A stretch of 64,000 nt of DNA. Source: Phaseolus vulgaris (lineage: Eukaryota > Streptophyta > Magnoliopsida > Fabales > Fabaceae). The DNA lies in NCBI RefSeq assembly GCF_000499845.2, contig NC_023758.2, positions 13,858,427 through 13,922,426 of the forward strand. The letters are read 5' to 3'. Positions 25,016-39,114 of this stretch are shown in pieces. Positions within the stretch are counted from its first letter, which is position 1, and each line of letters starts with the position of its first letter. The notes under the pieces are model-generated. The model searched no databases. It was not told where the DNA came from and saw only the letters and a program-made list of their open reading frames with translations. Position numbers and translations under genes: made by a program.

Positions 25016-25829
25016 CATTTAACAAACCCAACTAGATACAAATTTTAAACAGATACACATTACTTCAAACAACAAATTATATATATATATATATATATAT
25101 TCATATTCCTATATATTTATCTAATTTCCTATACATATAAGCATGAAAAGCAAAAAAAGAATATCTAAGGTGTTTCTCCTTGACAGTTGTCTTCTCTAGG
25201 GTTTTCTATCTCTATTATCCTCCCTCTGTCCTCTAGGGTTCTTCCTCACACCTTCTATTTAACCTAATTTTATGTAGGTTAAGTGACATCTTTCTCAAGC
25301 AAGGTATTGCTTGCTTAAGTGAGCTTCACGAGAAAAAATCCTACTTCACTGGAATGAACTCACTTGAGTAAGTTTGTTCCAGAGAGCAAGTTTTCCTCTG
25401 GAATGATCTTACTTGGACGAGTTTTCAATGCTCAAACTTTGTCTTTTCTCCTTGTCTTTAACTTGTCCATTCCTCCTTTACCCTTTTATCTCTATCTTCC
25501 CCTATATTCCTAAAATTAGCACAAACTTGAGAATAAATCTCATAATCCAAAAATATGTAAAAAAATTCAAATTCTTAAATTAGAGGTTGAATTATAAATC
25601 TATTAACAATTAAAGTCCACACGTTTTTATCTTTTGAAATATCACTAAATTATGGCATTTATCAATAACAATGAGAAGGCCAATGTTATTGAGAATTTAC
25701 CCATTGCATTGAAAAAGTGTGAAAAATATTGTGTGTTAAATATCTTATTTTTCAATATGTTTGTACAAACTATCTCTCTAATAAACACTAAAATTTTATT
25801 GTTATTAATGCCACAAATTTCTACCTTGT
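25016..25829. other. AT-rich sequence with (TA)n at 25077-25100
   Basis: No gene recognised. A 60-residue frame at 25652-25834 leads into the copia remnant but shows no certain similarity. Confidence 0.4.
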
Positions 25830-27240
25830 TCTAAGAAGTCGTGAAGAGTAAACATTGGACAAGTCATGAGAGAAGAAATGAATGTATTAGAATAAAACTT
25901 ATAGTGAAATATAAGGAAAATGGGATAATAGAATGATATAAAGTCAAATTGGTTACAAAGGGATACACTCAAAGTTATGGAATTCATCATGAAGAGACAT
26001 TTGCTCTAATAGCAAAGATCAATACAATTCAAGTTTTTCTTGCTTTGAAAACATATTTTGGTTTACACTAATTGGTAGTGAAGAATTTCTTTATTCATGA
26101 ATCTTTAGAATAAGAAGTGTTGATGGAGATTCCTCTAGAATTTGAAATTCATTGTGGAAGCAATAAGGTGTATCTTCTAAAGAATGTCTTATATTAAGTA
26201 ATCTCCAAGACCATGGTTTGGGAGATTTACAATAGTAATGATTTCCTTAGGAAACAAGCAAAGTTAAGGAAATCATACTTTATTCATAAAACACTCTTTT
26301 ATAGGTAAATTCACTATATTGTTGGTCCATATGGATGATATGATTATTGTAAGAAATGATAAAACAAAAAAAATTATTTTAAGGGAAAAATTGGAGGCCT
26401 AGTTTGAAATGAAAGGTCTAAGAAAACTTAAGTATTTCCTTATAATAGAAGTTTTTTTATTGTAAGATGGAGATTCCCAAAAAAAAAATATGTACTTGAA
26501 TTTCCTAAAGGTAAGTAGAATGTAGAACCTCAGAAGTTTGTATTGAATAAAATCATAAAATTATAAGTGAAGAAAAATCTCTTGTATAAAAGACCAATAT
26601 AAGAGATTGGTGGGAAAACTCATTATTTATCACACACAGTATTAGACATTGCTAATGCAGTTAGTGCGGTAAGACAATTTATGTGTGATACAAGAGAAAG
26701 ACACGTGCAAGTAGTTGAGAATATTTTCAAGATTAAAAGTCAATCTCAAGAAAGGGACTATTGTTCAAAAAAGAAGATACTTTGACCTTGAAGATATATA
26801 TTGATACATACTTTGCAAGTTCTTCTATTGACAAAAAATCTATCATGGGGTACCATTTGTTTCTTGAAGAAAGTCTAGTAATCAGAGAAACAAAAAGAAA
26901 CAAGATAAAGTATCTTATAGTGCAAAATTTTAATTTTGAGGCCTTCCTTAAATTGTGTGAAAAAAGACTTTACATAAAAATTATACTAGAAGACCTTAAA
27001 ATATTGGTTGACTTATCTATGCAATTGTACTTTGATAACAAGTTAGTAATGAGCATTGCTTATAAGTTAGCACCACATGGTAAGATCAAATATTGAAATT
27101 GTGAAACACTTCATCAAAGATAATCATGACAGAGGTCTTATGGTTACAACTTATGTCTCTATAGGACTTCTAACAATAAACATTTTCAATAAGGGGTGTC
27201 TATACATTTCGACAAGGTTTCTTATAATGTTTAACATTTT
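25830..27240 (+). pseudogene. Ty1/copia reverse transcriptase-RNase H remnant
   Basis: Reading through many stops and frameshifts, the region follows copia Pol. Near 25930-26070 it reads [16 protein letters not shown]...EETFALIAKI, the start of the reverse transcriptase. Near 26160-26330 come KVYLLKNVLY-like and LLVHMDDMI-like pieces. From 26600, GGKTHYLSHTVLDIANAVSA and an RNase H frame (26761-27096) include YFASSSIDKKSIMGYHLFL and QLYFDNKLVMSIA. The tail at about 27140-27220 (TTYVSIGLLTINIFNKG) matches the copia C-terminus that normally reads TTYVPT..QLADIFTKG. Gag, protease, integrase and both LTRs are absent. It abuts the CACTA element on its right. Confidence 0.8.
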
Positions 27241-27319
27241 GATATTTCTTTAAGCTTAAGGCTTATAGACTTATATAACTTGAAGTAGCGCAAAATGTAG
27301 AAACAACTATTGTTTATTA

Positions 27320-27530
27320 AGTGCGGCTTTATGAATATACGCAGTATTTAAAAAAACAATGCAATTTTTGAAATTAAGTTCATTTACAAATGCGACTATT
27401 TGTAATAGCCGCACTCGTAAATCAAGCGCTTTGATTTACAAGTGTGGCTATAGGTAAAGCCACACTCGTAAATCAAGCGCTTTGATTTACAAATGCGGCT
27501 ATTTGTAATAGTTGCATTCGTATATCATTT
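27320..27530. repeat. Subterminal inverted/direct repeats of the TNP2-type CACTA element
   Basis: TGCGGCTATTTGTAATAG, CCGCACTCGTAAATCAAGCG, CTTTGATTTACAAGTGTGGC and related words alternate in both orientations; the core AAATCAAGCGCTTTGATTT (twice, near 27418 and 27468) is a near-perfect palindrome. In this superfamily such motifs are the binding sites of a transposon-encoded protein; that role here is inferred. Confidence 0.7.
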
Positions 27531-28105
27531 TTACCCTAATTTCATAAGCGCGCCACTTACTCTTTCTTATTTTCTTTCTCGACTTTGTGTTTTGCGTTTG
27601 CACTCCTGCTCGCATTTGCGCTTACTTTTCATCTCTTCTTGCAGCTTCATTGATTTTGCTTTCGTGCCTCTGTAAGTTTCTTCGAGCTCTCTTTCTTCTT
27701 CACAAATGTATATAATTTTTTTTCCTTTATCTTACTTTGTTTGGTTTGTTGCACTCAAAGTACTGTTGCATTGCCTTCGTGAGTTCTTCTTTGGTTTCCG
27801 GTGTGCTCCGTTGCTGCTTCCGCCGTGCCAAGATGTTCATCTCTTCTTTAATGTTATGAATTTTTTTTATGTATTATATTTTTTATTTTTAAAATCTATA
27901 TTATTTTGTGTTTATTATAATTTGTATTTATATTATGTTAGTTGTTAGTTTAAAATAGAACTATCGTGTTTGTATTGAGTCTGAGGGTGTTCCACCCTCG
28001 ACAATTGATACGTGCTGGTATTGAGTCCATGGGTGTTTAATCCTCGGTAAACGCATGAGATAGAACACTAATTGGAAAACACCTGAAAGACTATTTCAGA
28101 ATATA

Positions 28106-31100
28106 ATGGATCGAAATTGGATAAATTCTCTTCGCATAAGTGATCAGTACGAAAGAGAAGTAAAAGAATTTATACAATTTGCACAACGTAATGCGATTAA
28201 TAGTGGTCATGATGGAGAGTAAAGATCAGGTGTCCGTGCGTTAACTATTTGAATGGAAGAATACTGGATGTTAAGATAATGAGGGAGCACCTGCTATTTG
28301 ATGGGTTTCTTCGATCTTATAAAACTTGGACATGACATGGTGAATTGTTAAATTTACAACGTGTTTCTGTAATTGAAGAATATGTGGGGTCCACCATGGA
28401 TGATGCAGTACATGATACTGTAGATGATGATCGATTGGAGGACATGATTCGTGATGTGGGAGCTCAGTCTTTTGTAGAAGCGCATGGATATGGAAGTATG
28501 TCAAGCGATGCAGAGACTCCATTGTATCCTGGAGCAACTAACTTCACACGGTTGTCGGCGGTGTTAAGATTGATGAATTTGAAGGCAATATATGGATGGA
28601 CTGATAAAAGCTTCATGAAATTGCTTCAATTGTTGAAGGATATGCTTCCAGAGGGAAATACTCTACCTAATCGTAATTATGAGGCCAAAAAGATTCTTTG
28701 TCCAATGGGTATGGAGTATAAAAAGATACATGCATGTCCTAATGATTGTATATTATACCGGAAAGATTTTGAATTGTTGAAAAGTTTTTCGAGGTGTGGG
28801 TTATCACATTATAAGTTGAAACAAAAAGATGATGATACTATTGAAGATATAGAAAAGTATGGACCTCTAATGAAGGTTATGTGGTATCTTCCCATCATTC
28901 CAAGGATGAAGCGTTTGTTTGCAAACCCAAACGATGCTAAGAATCTTAGATGGCATGCAGATGAGAGGAAATGTGATGACATGTACCGACATCCAGCTGA
29001 TTTTATTCAGTGGAAGAAATTTGATGATGAGTTTCCAGAGTTTGGTAAAGAATCAAGAAATATCCAACTTGGTTTAGCTACAGACGGAATGAATCCATTT
29101 TGTAATATGAGTACAAATCACAGTTCATGGCTTGTTTTACTAGTTATTTACAACTTACCTCCTGAATTGTGCATGAAGCGAAAATACATGATGTTGTCTA
29201 TGATGATATCCGGTCTGAAACAGTCAGGGAATGACATAAATGTTTATCTAAGTCCCCTAATTGAAGATTTGAAGTTAATGTGGGACCAGGGTGTTGAAGT
29301 ATTTGATGAATTCGCTAATGAAACTTTCAAGCTTCATGCCATGTTATTTTGCACCATCAATGACTTTCCGACATATGGTAACTTATCATGTTATAGTGTT
29401 AAGGTCATAAAACATGTCCAATATGCGAAGAAGACACTGCTTCTCAACAATTGAAACATGGAAGGAAGACAGTATATCTTCAGCATCAGAGGTTTCTTAG
29501 AAGTCATCATCCTTACCAGAGGTTGAAAAAAACCTTTAATTGACACCAAGAGACTAGTGGTCCACCAACTCCATTAACTGGTGTTGAGATTTACGAAAAG
29601 GTAAATAACATAGACCACACCTTCGGTAAGTAAAAAGAAGAGTCATCTGTGACAAACATTTGGAAGAACAAATTTTGATCTTTCGTACTGGTCGAGGTTA
29701 GAAGTCAGACATTGTAAAGATGTAATGCATTTTGAGAAGAATGTGTGTGATAGCTTAATTGGTACACTTCTTAACATTATCGGGAAGACGAAGGATGGTC
29801 TAAATGCTCGTTTAGATTTGATTGAGATGAACATACAAGGTGAGTTGGCACCCATAGAAGTGGGTAAGCGTACATATTTGCCCCCAGTCGTCATTAGTTT
29901 TTGTCAATGTCTAAAGGGTGTGAAAGTGGCACAAGGACATTCCTCAAATGTGAAGAGCCTAGTATCAATGCAAGATTTGAAGTTAAATGGGTTGAAGTCT
30001 CATGATTGCCACATCTTGATGCAACAGTTGCTTCCCGTAGCTATTCATGGGATCTTACCAAAAAATGTTAGACATACCATAACCCGTTTGTGCTCATTCT
30101 TCTCTTCCATCTATCGTAAAGTCACTGATCCATTAAAACTAGATGAATTTCAAAATAAAATTGTTATCTTGTGTGAATTAGTTTTTTTCAATGTCTAAAG
30201 GGTGTGAAAGTGCCACAAGGACATTCCTCAAATGTGAAGAGCCTAGTGTCAATGCAAGATTTGAAGTTAATTGGGTTGAAGTCTCATGATTGCCACATCT
30301 TGATGCAACAGTTGTTGTCGGTAGCTATTCGTGGGATCTTACCAAAAAATGTTAGACATACCATAACTCGTCTGTGCTCATTCTTCTCTTCCATCTGTTG
30401 TAAAGTCATTGATCCATCAAAACTAGATGAACTTCAAAATGAAATTGTCGTTATCTTGTGTGAATTGGAGATGTTTTTTCCTCCATCTTTTTTTGACATC
30501 ATGGTTCATCTAGTTGTGCATCTGGTAAGAGAGGTTAGATTGTGTGGACCAGTGTACTTAAGATGGATGTATCCTGTTGAGTGGTAGGTTATGTGAAAAA
30601 TCATTATCGTCCAAAAGCTTCAATGATTGAAAGGTACATAGCTAAAGAAAGTATTGAATTTTATTCAGAGTACATGTAAAAAACAAATCCAATAAGTCTT
30701 TCAGCTAATTCATGGCACCACAGGCGTTCTACAAGTAAATGTTTACGTTGGTGTGAATATTGTAAGCAAATCTCGATCAAAAGTCTTCCAAGCACATTTG
30801 TATATATTGAATAACACAGACGAAGTTATACCTTACATAGAAGCTCATAAAACCATCAGAGAAATGGGTCTTGGTGGAACATAATAGAACTTTCATGCCT
30901 TGGTTTAAAGATGAGGTGTTAAAGGATTCAACGGCATCAGAGACCTTAATCTCTGCTGGATTGAAGTTTGATGTCATTACTTGTAAAGCGTACAAAGTGA
31001 ATAATTGTATATTTTACACAAAGTCTATGGATGAAAAAAGTACAATTTAAAATTCTGGTATTACTCTTGAACCCGAGTCAATGCAGTTTTCGACTTCGAA

Positions 31101-31398
31101 AGATACAAATCCAGTACTTGGATCAATGGCAAACTATGGGTTTATAGAAGAGATATGGGAGGTTGACTACACTAAGTTTTTCTTTCCAGTTTTCAAGTGT
31201 AAATGGGTTGACAATAAAAGTGAGGTTAAAATTGATGAATCAAGATTCACACTAGTGGACTTTCGAAAGATAGGGTATCGAGATGAGCCATTTATAATGG
31301 TTCAACAAGAATCTCAGGGTTTTCTACGTGAAAGATCCCACGCTAGAACATTGGTATGTCGTTTTACACGAGAAAAAACAAGGAAAGGCCATAGATGA
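28106..31398 (+). pseudogene. TNP2-like CACTA transposase with DUF4218 and DUF4216, disrupted
   Basis: The start at 28106 (MDRNWINSLRISDQYEREV) matches the transposase-associated domain, which meets a stop at 28220 and then shifts frame. A 369-residue open part (28345-29454) carries Transposase_21: CPNDCILYRKDFE, SRCGLSHYKLK, WYLPIIPRMKRLF, NLRWHADERKCD, FGKESRNIQLGLATDGMNPF, SWLVLLVIYNLPPELCMKRK and FCTINDFPTYGNLS. It continues, frameshifted, through MHFEKNVCDSLIGTLLNI (29725) into DUF4218 (LKSHDCHILMQQLL...RLCGPVYLRWMYPVE) with a 284-bp internal tandem duplication. DUF4216 (31081-31330) reads VLGSMANYGFIEEIWEVDY...FTLVDFRKIGYRDEPFI. Intact TNP2 genes encode the DDE-type transposase that excises CACTA elements; this copy cannot make a complete one. 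Confidence 0.85.
29904..30474 (+). repeat. 284-bp tandem duplication inside the DUF4218 region
   Basis: TCAATGTCTAAAGGGTGTGA starts at 29904 and again at 30188. Both units encode VKSLVSMQDLKL, GLKSHDCHILMQQLL and GILPKNVRHTITRLCSFFSS. Unit 1 lacks three bases relative to unit 2 near 30160. Unit 2 continues into the normal downstream sequence. Confidence 0.9.
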
Positions 31399-31479
31399 TA
31401 AGTGAAGTTACTTAACTATTTTTATTTATATAACATTAATAAGTTAATATTATTTAATTCACTTTGTTTATTTCAATTA

Positions 31480-33617
31480 TGACGGGATCGTCAAAAGAAA
31501 GCTCAAGAGATAGCTTTAAAGAATGTTACCCCGCACATACTGTCTCGTTCGGGGTATCGAAAGCTTGAGCAATCACTGATGGTGGAAAATGAGCAATCTA
31601 GATAGGGGACTGCGTTCGAGAATGTGGAAACAGGGGTCACTTTTCCTCCATCAACACCTTTTCGCCATGTAAAATGGAAGAGGGCCTGAATTAAAAAGTC
31701 GGGTAAACCAAGTTCTGAGCAATCAGGGGTTATCATCGAAAAAATTGTAAGTTATTTTTAGCCTTTTTTCATTTATTTTAAAACATTAATTATATTAAAA
31801 GGTGATATGATTTTTGTCTCTCGTAGGATTCCTTGGAATCCCAAGGTAATTTTGTTTCTGAAGGTCGTCACGATATCCTGGTTGAAGCTATTAGACGACC
31901 TGAGCTCCATGGTCGTGCAGTTGGACTAGGGATTGGAATTAAACTATATTTTGGAGTTACACAACAATACTCATCCTCCTCCCCCCAAGAGACCAAAGCA
32001 GAAATGACGACTAAGATACGTGAAGAATTAATGGAGGAGATGAGAAAGAAGACTGATCGGATGCGGCTAGAGTTGCGACAAGAGTTTCTATCGCAACAAG
32101 TTTGTGATGAGCCGATTCAACCCATTTTTAGTCCCACTCCCAATAGCACAAAGGGGAGTTGTGTGACTCTTACAACATCAGGGAAGGATATCATTGTCTA
32201 GACGAGGGAATGTGAGCTACTGGTAGCGGACGACATGCTTCCTCAGGTGGTGGCCATTGGAAAAGTCTATGAAGAGACCACCACCTTACATAACATTCCT
32301 CTCTCCCCTGATGTGGTGAAGGTAACAATTGAAAGAGTATGAGTACCTGATGCTCGTGTTCCACTACCTTCAGATGAGGTAACCACTGTGGTCGATGCAT
32401 TTCAAACATTCGTTGCCTCCCAGACACCTCATTCGAATTATGCCAGAACCTCCGATAATAATTTCATTTCATTATATTAATTTATATTTATATATTACAT
32501 ATAATTTAATACAAATGTTATTTATTAAACCTCGTCGGAAACCAAGTCCGAAAAAGAAGCATGAGGTTCCGGTTGACAATCCTATAGCTTCCTTAGCTGT
32601 ACTTGCTAGACAGATTGGTCCAGAACCTTTTGAAGTTCCTTGGGATGATACGTTTTTTTGAAGTAAACATTGAACTGCCACTGTACATATACATGACAAA
32701 TTTATTAGAATTTGTAGCTGGGGATCAAAAGCTCAATATAAATATTATTCAATATTTTATGATGTAAGTATCTTTACCTATATTTCAATTTACTTTATGT
32801 TAAATTATTATTGATTATGCTTTAACTAATAACTTGTAGGTTTTTGCATGGAGTCTGTCTCACTGAGGAGAAGAAAAATGTGTATGGAATCTTAGATCTT
32901 GCATATACTAATCCCACTAGAGCAAAGGCAAATGAGACCCAATCATACATCACTAACACCCTGGAAAAAAGAGGGAAAACAAATTTATTTATGCCCTTTT
33001 ATTAATGAGTAAGTTTAATTATACGTCGTCAATTATTACTATTTCATGTTTTAAATATTTATTAACTCTTTTCATGGATGATATGGGCGTCATTGGCAGT
33101 TACTTGTCTTATCAATAGTTGATAAGACTGCTGTGTGGTTTTGTTCCCTACACAAGAAGATATCCCCAAGTCTTGATATCATTGATATGTAAGTACATAA
33201 ACTTAACTCTGTATGTTACTAATTAACCATCTACTAATGAAGTTTTTTGTATTAATCAGTTCATGGCGTGGATATAACATCCTAAAAGGTCGATCCAATT
33301 CAAATTTTCAAAATTTGAGCTAGATAAGACTAAAGATTTGTAATTTTTTTTTCTCTTTTCATTGTTTATCAATATACTAACTTTTACTTTTTATTGAATT
33401 ATAGTGTAATAAACAACCAGGAAGCTATGAGTGCGGCTATTACATTATGCAATGATTGATAATCATTGTAAGAGTAGGCCTTAAAAGTGATTGGAAAGGG
33501 GTAACATGATATGTTAAATTATTTTTATAATTCTTGAACATATATCTATCTTAAAACTAATTTATGTCAACCATATTTTGAAATGCAGTTCTTCACGGAT
33601 GAAGCACCAATGTCTTC
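31480..33617 (+). pseudogene. Transposase_24 and ULP1-like protease gene of the CACTA element
   Basis: The frame 31833-32201 (RPELHGRAVGLGIGIKLYFG, then a Glu/Arg/Lys-rich coiled-coil segment) fits the Transposase_24 (En/Spm ptta) domain. Farther on, split by apparent introns, is a ULP1/C48-type cysteine protease: VCLTEEKKNVYGILDLAYTN (about 32845-32910), the catalytic His in HWQLLVLS (His codon 33091-33093) and the catalytic Cys in QPGSYECGYYIMQ (Cys codon 33432-33434). An apparent last exon after an AG acceptor at about 33588 reads FFTDEAPMSSEE and runs straight into the GA array. CACTA and Mutator elements often carry such proteases of unknown use to the element. Stops at several points indicate decay, although both catalytic residues remain. 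Confidence 0.75.
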
Positions 33618-34395
<778 letters not shown>

Positions 34396-35902
34396 CTTTT
34401 GATCTCTTTTTGCTTAAGCGATATTTTTTTTTTCAAGTAGGAATAATATGTTGGAATATATGTTGATATTGTAGTTATATATATATTATGTGTTCATATA
34501 TGTTTTAATAAAAATGCACATGAATATATGAGATGATGAAATATGATTAGGTTATGAGATATACATGATGTTGTGTGGATACGTGGAATGGTATCTTTAC
34601 CTATTGCGGTTATGTGTGGGTACGTGGGAATTATATTGTGGATTATTGTGGTTGTATGTGAGTGTACTTAGGATGATATTTTAGCTTATAGTGATCATAA
34701 TATTAAGTAAAAGATTGATTAAAGAAAGAAGATATTCTGCCTTCACTGATAGTTTAAGTCACATATATTAAAAATATCAGGTGGTGAGAAGATAAAACAT
34801 GTCCATGTATCATGTTTTGTAAAGTAGGTGCAATGAACCACCCTAACATAAGGGAGTTAAGGTGGATTCAAGTATCACTTCTTATAAATCAGGTATTAAT
34901 CTTTAGTAAGACTTATTTAATATGAGTCGAGTATAACAAATTACCTTAAATTTATCAAAGATATAATTAAGGATTCGTATACTTTCGACAGTGAATTAGA
35001 CCTATACAATTTGATATTATGTTTTCTTTAAACATAAATTGATGTTAATAATATACATATACATGAACTTGTATATTATTATGGTACTATAGTTGCAATT
35101 AATTCATCTCTTTGGTGTATGCTGTGGAACTAGTACAATCGTAGTTAGTACAAAAACATATAATATTGTAGATAGAAAAGGGATAGCAATCAAAATTTGG
35201 AATGATGATTTTTAGTTTTATTTTAATATTTACATCCTAAATTCTAAAAATATTGTATATGTATATGATTGATAGTTGTGGTATAATTATATAAATATAC
35301 CACTGGTATATAATAGTTTTTGAATGTTAGATTTATCATTTAATTTTGTGGCACCACTTGGAAACTTTTTCAACTTATTTTCATTCACTTTGTTTAACCT
35401 TTTAAGATAACGGATTATAACAACTGTTATTTTTTTTAATGTTCTTAGTTCAGAACTATTAAGATTGGTTTGTTTGCTCTTTTTTTTAAAAAAAATTATA
35501 TCGAATGCTTTGAAGAATATGGATTATAACAAGTTGTGATAAGTGAAAACCTTATTTTATATTTTGGCTTCGTGGGAAATGAAACTACTAGTTGGTCGGT
35601 GATAAATTGATTGATATATTTTAAAATGGTAGTGCCATTATTATTTTTATTAATTATATTTAGATTTTAAAAAGTTTTCTTTTCACATGATGTTTTTGTT
35701 ATAGGACGAGGAGTAAAAGAAAAGGGAAAAACATCATATAAATAGGTGGGAAAAAAGGTATATAAAGTTGAACATCCTTTAAATTGATGCTCTAATAATT
35801 TCTCCTTTAGTTGTAGAATGTATAAAAGGTTGATGCGAGGAGTAGTCTTTAACATGTGATAGAAAGATTATATTGAATAAAAACAAAAGATGTAACCAAT
35901 GA
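34396..35902. other. AT-rich sequence, possible 3' part of the CACTA element then intergenic
   Basis: No coding frame recognised. The first part may be the untranslated end of the CACTA transposon, but no TIR is found. Confidence 0.4.
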
Positions 35903-36066
35903 GGAGGTATCTTATGAGACAAAGTTTGTGTGAAAGAGATAACTCTGAAACCTCAATTTGGAGAGAATGTCCTTACAGCATCTAATTGGCAAAAGCGACA
36001 CCTTAAGAATGAAGCTAGCTACAAGCATTTCATTTTAAAGCCACCTCATAAATAAAGTGGACCATC

Positions 36067-36069
<3 letters not shown>

Positions 36070-36101
<32 letters not shown>
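36070..36101. repeat. (TA)n microsatellite
   Basis: About 16 TA units inside segmental copy B, absent from copy A. Confidence 0.95.
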
Positions 36102-36107
<6 letters not shown>

Positions 36108-36672
36108 TTGGTCTAATATTTATTAGATGGAGATTTCTAACCAGAATTTAGTACAACATCGAATAAGTTGGTTGACTGTAGACAACATTCTCAAGTTTAA
36201 GTGATAAAAAAATATAAAAGTGAAAAGTAAATAAATTGAGTTGAAATTTCTTACTGTGAATACGTTATTAATTATATATAAGTTTAAGTAATTATTTTTT
36301 AATGATATTAGAGATGGAATGAAGATGTTAAAGTGTGGTTTTTTGTGATTGTAGTGGATCAAACCTCGTAGAGAAAATCTCGGTGATTGGATCTCAACGT
36401 CACTGGTTATCAGTGGTGACCTAATGGTACTTTATAAAAGGAGCTTAAAGTGAAGGTATGTAATTCTGAATACATATTTTGAATATTGAAATTATCTGTT
36501 TTTTATTCTTTCATAAGTTTTTACTGACTTGATCGTCAGAGTGTGATCGGCCGTTAGGACGTCCTCGGTCTCAACAAGAACAACATCCAGACATTAAGAA
36601 AAACACGAATTTTACCACGAGGCAGATGAAGTTCAAACTCGCCTAACTTATTTAATACGCATGCATTATGAG

Positions 36673-36757
36673 AACTGTATGAGTTTAGAAACATTGTAGC
36701 GGTGTATGAGTTTAGAAACATTGTAGAACTGTATGAGTTTAGAAACATTGTAGCGGT
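36673..36757. repeat. Three-copy minisatellite, unit about 27 bp
   Basis: TGTATGAGTTTAGAAACATT followed by GTAGCGG or GTAGAAC is repeated three times. A short minus-strand frame made of MFLNSYSS-type repeats is only a translation of this array. Confidence 0.9.
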
Positions 36758-37480
36758 TAATGGTGGTCTCTAATCAAGAAATGAGAATAATAAGCAGGTA
36801 TTGTGATTTTTAGTGTGCATTGCATTATTTTGTTTCATATGTGACGGAGCAAAGATGATATTGTGAGACCATTGGCGATTGTGCAGAGGGCCACAAAAGA
36901 TATGATTGCATTAAAGGTCTCTGATGATTGGGTTCAACTAGTCTCCATGTATTTCATAATACACCTTATTAGGGTTAATAACTATAACATCTGCTTATAT
37001 GTTCTATCAGTTTTGCTGTTAGGATACAATGTAAACTGTGTATAGTCACATTTCTCATTCATGTCTAATCTATATCATCAGGGAAGAGAGTATGTGTTAG
37101 TTTTAGATCATGAATACGACCTAACACTGTTCATTTAATCATTCTAACCACTCATTTTCTCTACCCATTTAAGGGTTTTAATTAAGTTCTGGATTTTGGT
37201 AGGTCTTTTCAAGAGGATTTATCAGCAAAGATTTATTAGGCAATTTCAATAACAATCACACATCAAACTTACTTAAGAGATTGTATTTGTCATTTCTAAT
37301 CACTTAGCCTCTGAATTATTAAATGGGTGGTTAAATATTTTTTGTGCTTAAATATGTCAACAATGACAAAGAAAGGATAAAACCAGCACTCACCATTCAT
37401 ATATTAGAGGACTTGATTGAGATGCTGAACAAATCCTTCACTACTGTGTTTTGTTCTATTTGGATACTTGATTCTAAAAG

Positions 37481-38272
37481 ATGTGAGTAGTTCTTTGGTA
37501 AGTGTGAGTGTTATCATTTTTCTTTTGAGTGGGAGAGAGAGACCAAGTTTATAAAGAATTTATTCATAGAATGGAATTAATTATTTGAAAAAAAAAATTG
37601 TTTTTTATGAAATCTCGTGCATTTTTATGACAACAATCGACTGTAAAACCAAATAAAATTATTAGTCAGGATAAAAACTCTTTTTCTAATTATTTAAAAA
37701 AAGACAGCTTCTACATATATATAAATTCTCCTAGGTTTTTTAACTTACTTAACGAAAACATTACTTATTAATATATTTATCATTCAATTTAGTCTTCAAA
37801 TAATAAAATGAAAAGTTAATTTGATCCTATCAAGAATATCGAAATCAAATGATGAGAAGACCCATCAACAAATATCCAAGGTTAGGGATAAATTTAAACT
37901 TTCTATAAAATTTTGAGTTGATGATTCAACCCCTCTTTGATAAGTGGGTCTATTTTACTAAGACAAAACTATACTCAAGCAATCACATCTCGTCTCAAAA
38001 GTTTGTTCACATTGAAACCTGCCAAAACCCATTCTTTTATTAGCACATCTACAATCTCAAGTACAGATGGATGGCTGATGAGAAATAAATGAACTTATTC
38101 TAATTTTTATCGAAACTAGATTCATTGAATACCAATTAAGTATGAATAGGAGTAATATTTAAACTTTCAAATTGGATATAGAAACGAGAATAGGTATACG
38201 TATATTTTTGTCTTCATATTTTTCTTAATAATATTTTTCTTCAGGAAACACAAATATCAGTTTCATTTACTC
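37481..38272. other. AT-rich spacer
   Basis: No gene or repeat boundary recognised before the copia LTR. Confidence 0.45.
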
Positions 38273-38326
38273 TGTCAAAATATTATGAAAAAGATATTTT
38301 TTATATTTATTCAATCTTATTTTTTA
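38273..38326 (-). repeat. Copia 3' LTR, first part (before the CACTA insertion)
   Basis: TGTCAAAATATTATGAAAAA aligns with the start of the intact LTR at 48565; the match is broken at the CACTA insertion and resumes at 43485. Confidence 0.85.
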
Positions 38327-39114
38327 CACTACAAGAAAAAGTGCATTTAAAAACTAAATTTTTGATTTTTAAAATATAAAATTAGTCACTAACTTAATTA
38401 GAGACTAATTTAGAAACTAATAGTCTTAAGTGGCTAAAATCATGGTCGCTAATTTTAGATACCAATTTAGAATCTAATTTAAAAACCAATTTAGTTACCA
38501 TTAAATAAAAACCAATTTAGTGACCAAATGTGTATAAACTAATTTAGTAACCAAATATATAGAAACTAATTTAGTAACCAAATATATAGAAACTAATTTA
38601 GTGACCAATTATATAGAAACCAAATTAACAACCAATTTCATTGAAACCAATTTAGTGACCAAAATAGATAGAAACTCATTTAGTGATCAAATATATAAAA
38701 CCAAAAATGGTCACTATATTGGTCTCTAAATAATATAATTTATTATAAAATATTTTTTTATTTTATTTTATTTTAATTTTAATTTTTAATTTAATTTAAT
38801 TTTTATTTTTATTTTTATTTATTTTAATTTTTAATTTTTAATTTTTTTTATCAAATTTAAAAATATATTCATTTGAAATATTTTAAGATCTTTTGCCACT
38901 TCTAAAATAGCTTTTATCTATATTTTTTTGTGAACTTTATTTCATGAAGAGCCCGTGCTCAGTGGTGATGTTAGCTATAACAATAATGGTCTTAAGTGGT
39001 TGAGTAAATGGTTGTGTTTCATCCTCATCTTGATTTTCCTCAAAACTTGGTGGCATGAATTGGCGATTAATGCTATCTATCATAAAAAAAATGCATTAAA
39101 AATTAATAAATCTT

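Larger units (their letters stand above)
35903..37480 (+). repeat. Segmental duplication, copy B
   Basis: Collinear with 23594-24780 but longer, because a (TA)n run (36070-36101) and other sequence (about 36110-36840, including a minisatellite) are added. The frame at 36878-36940 reads IVQRATKDMIALKVSDDW, similar to copy A's LSWATNEMMAFKLSDW. Identity is moderate, so the duplication is old. Confidence 0.7.

Noticed and set aside
36554..36748. MFLNSYSS repeat peptide on the - strand
   Set aside because: Product of the 27-bp minisatellite.
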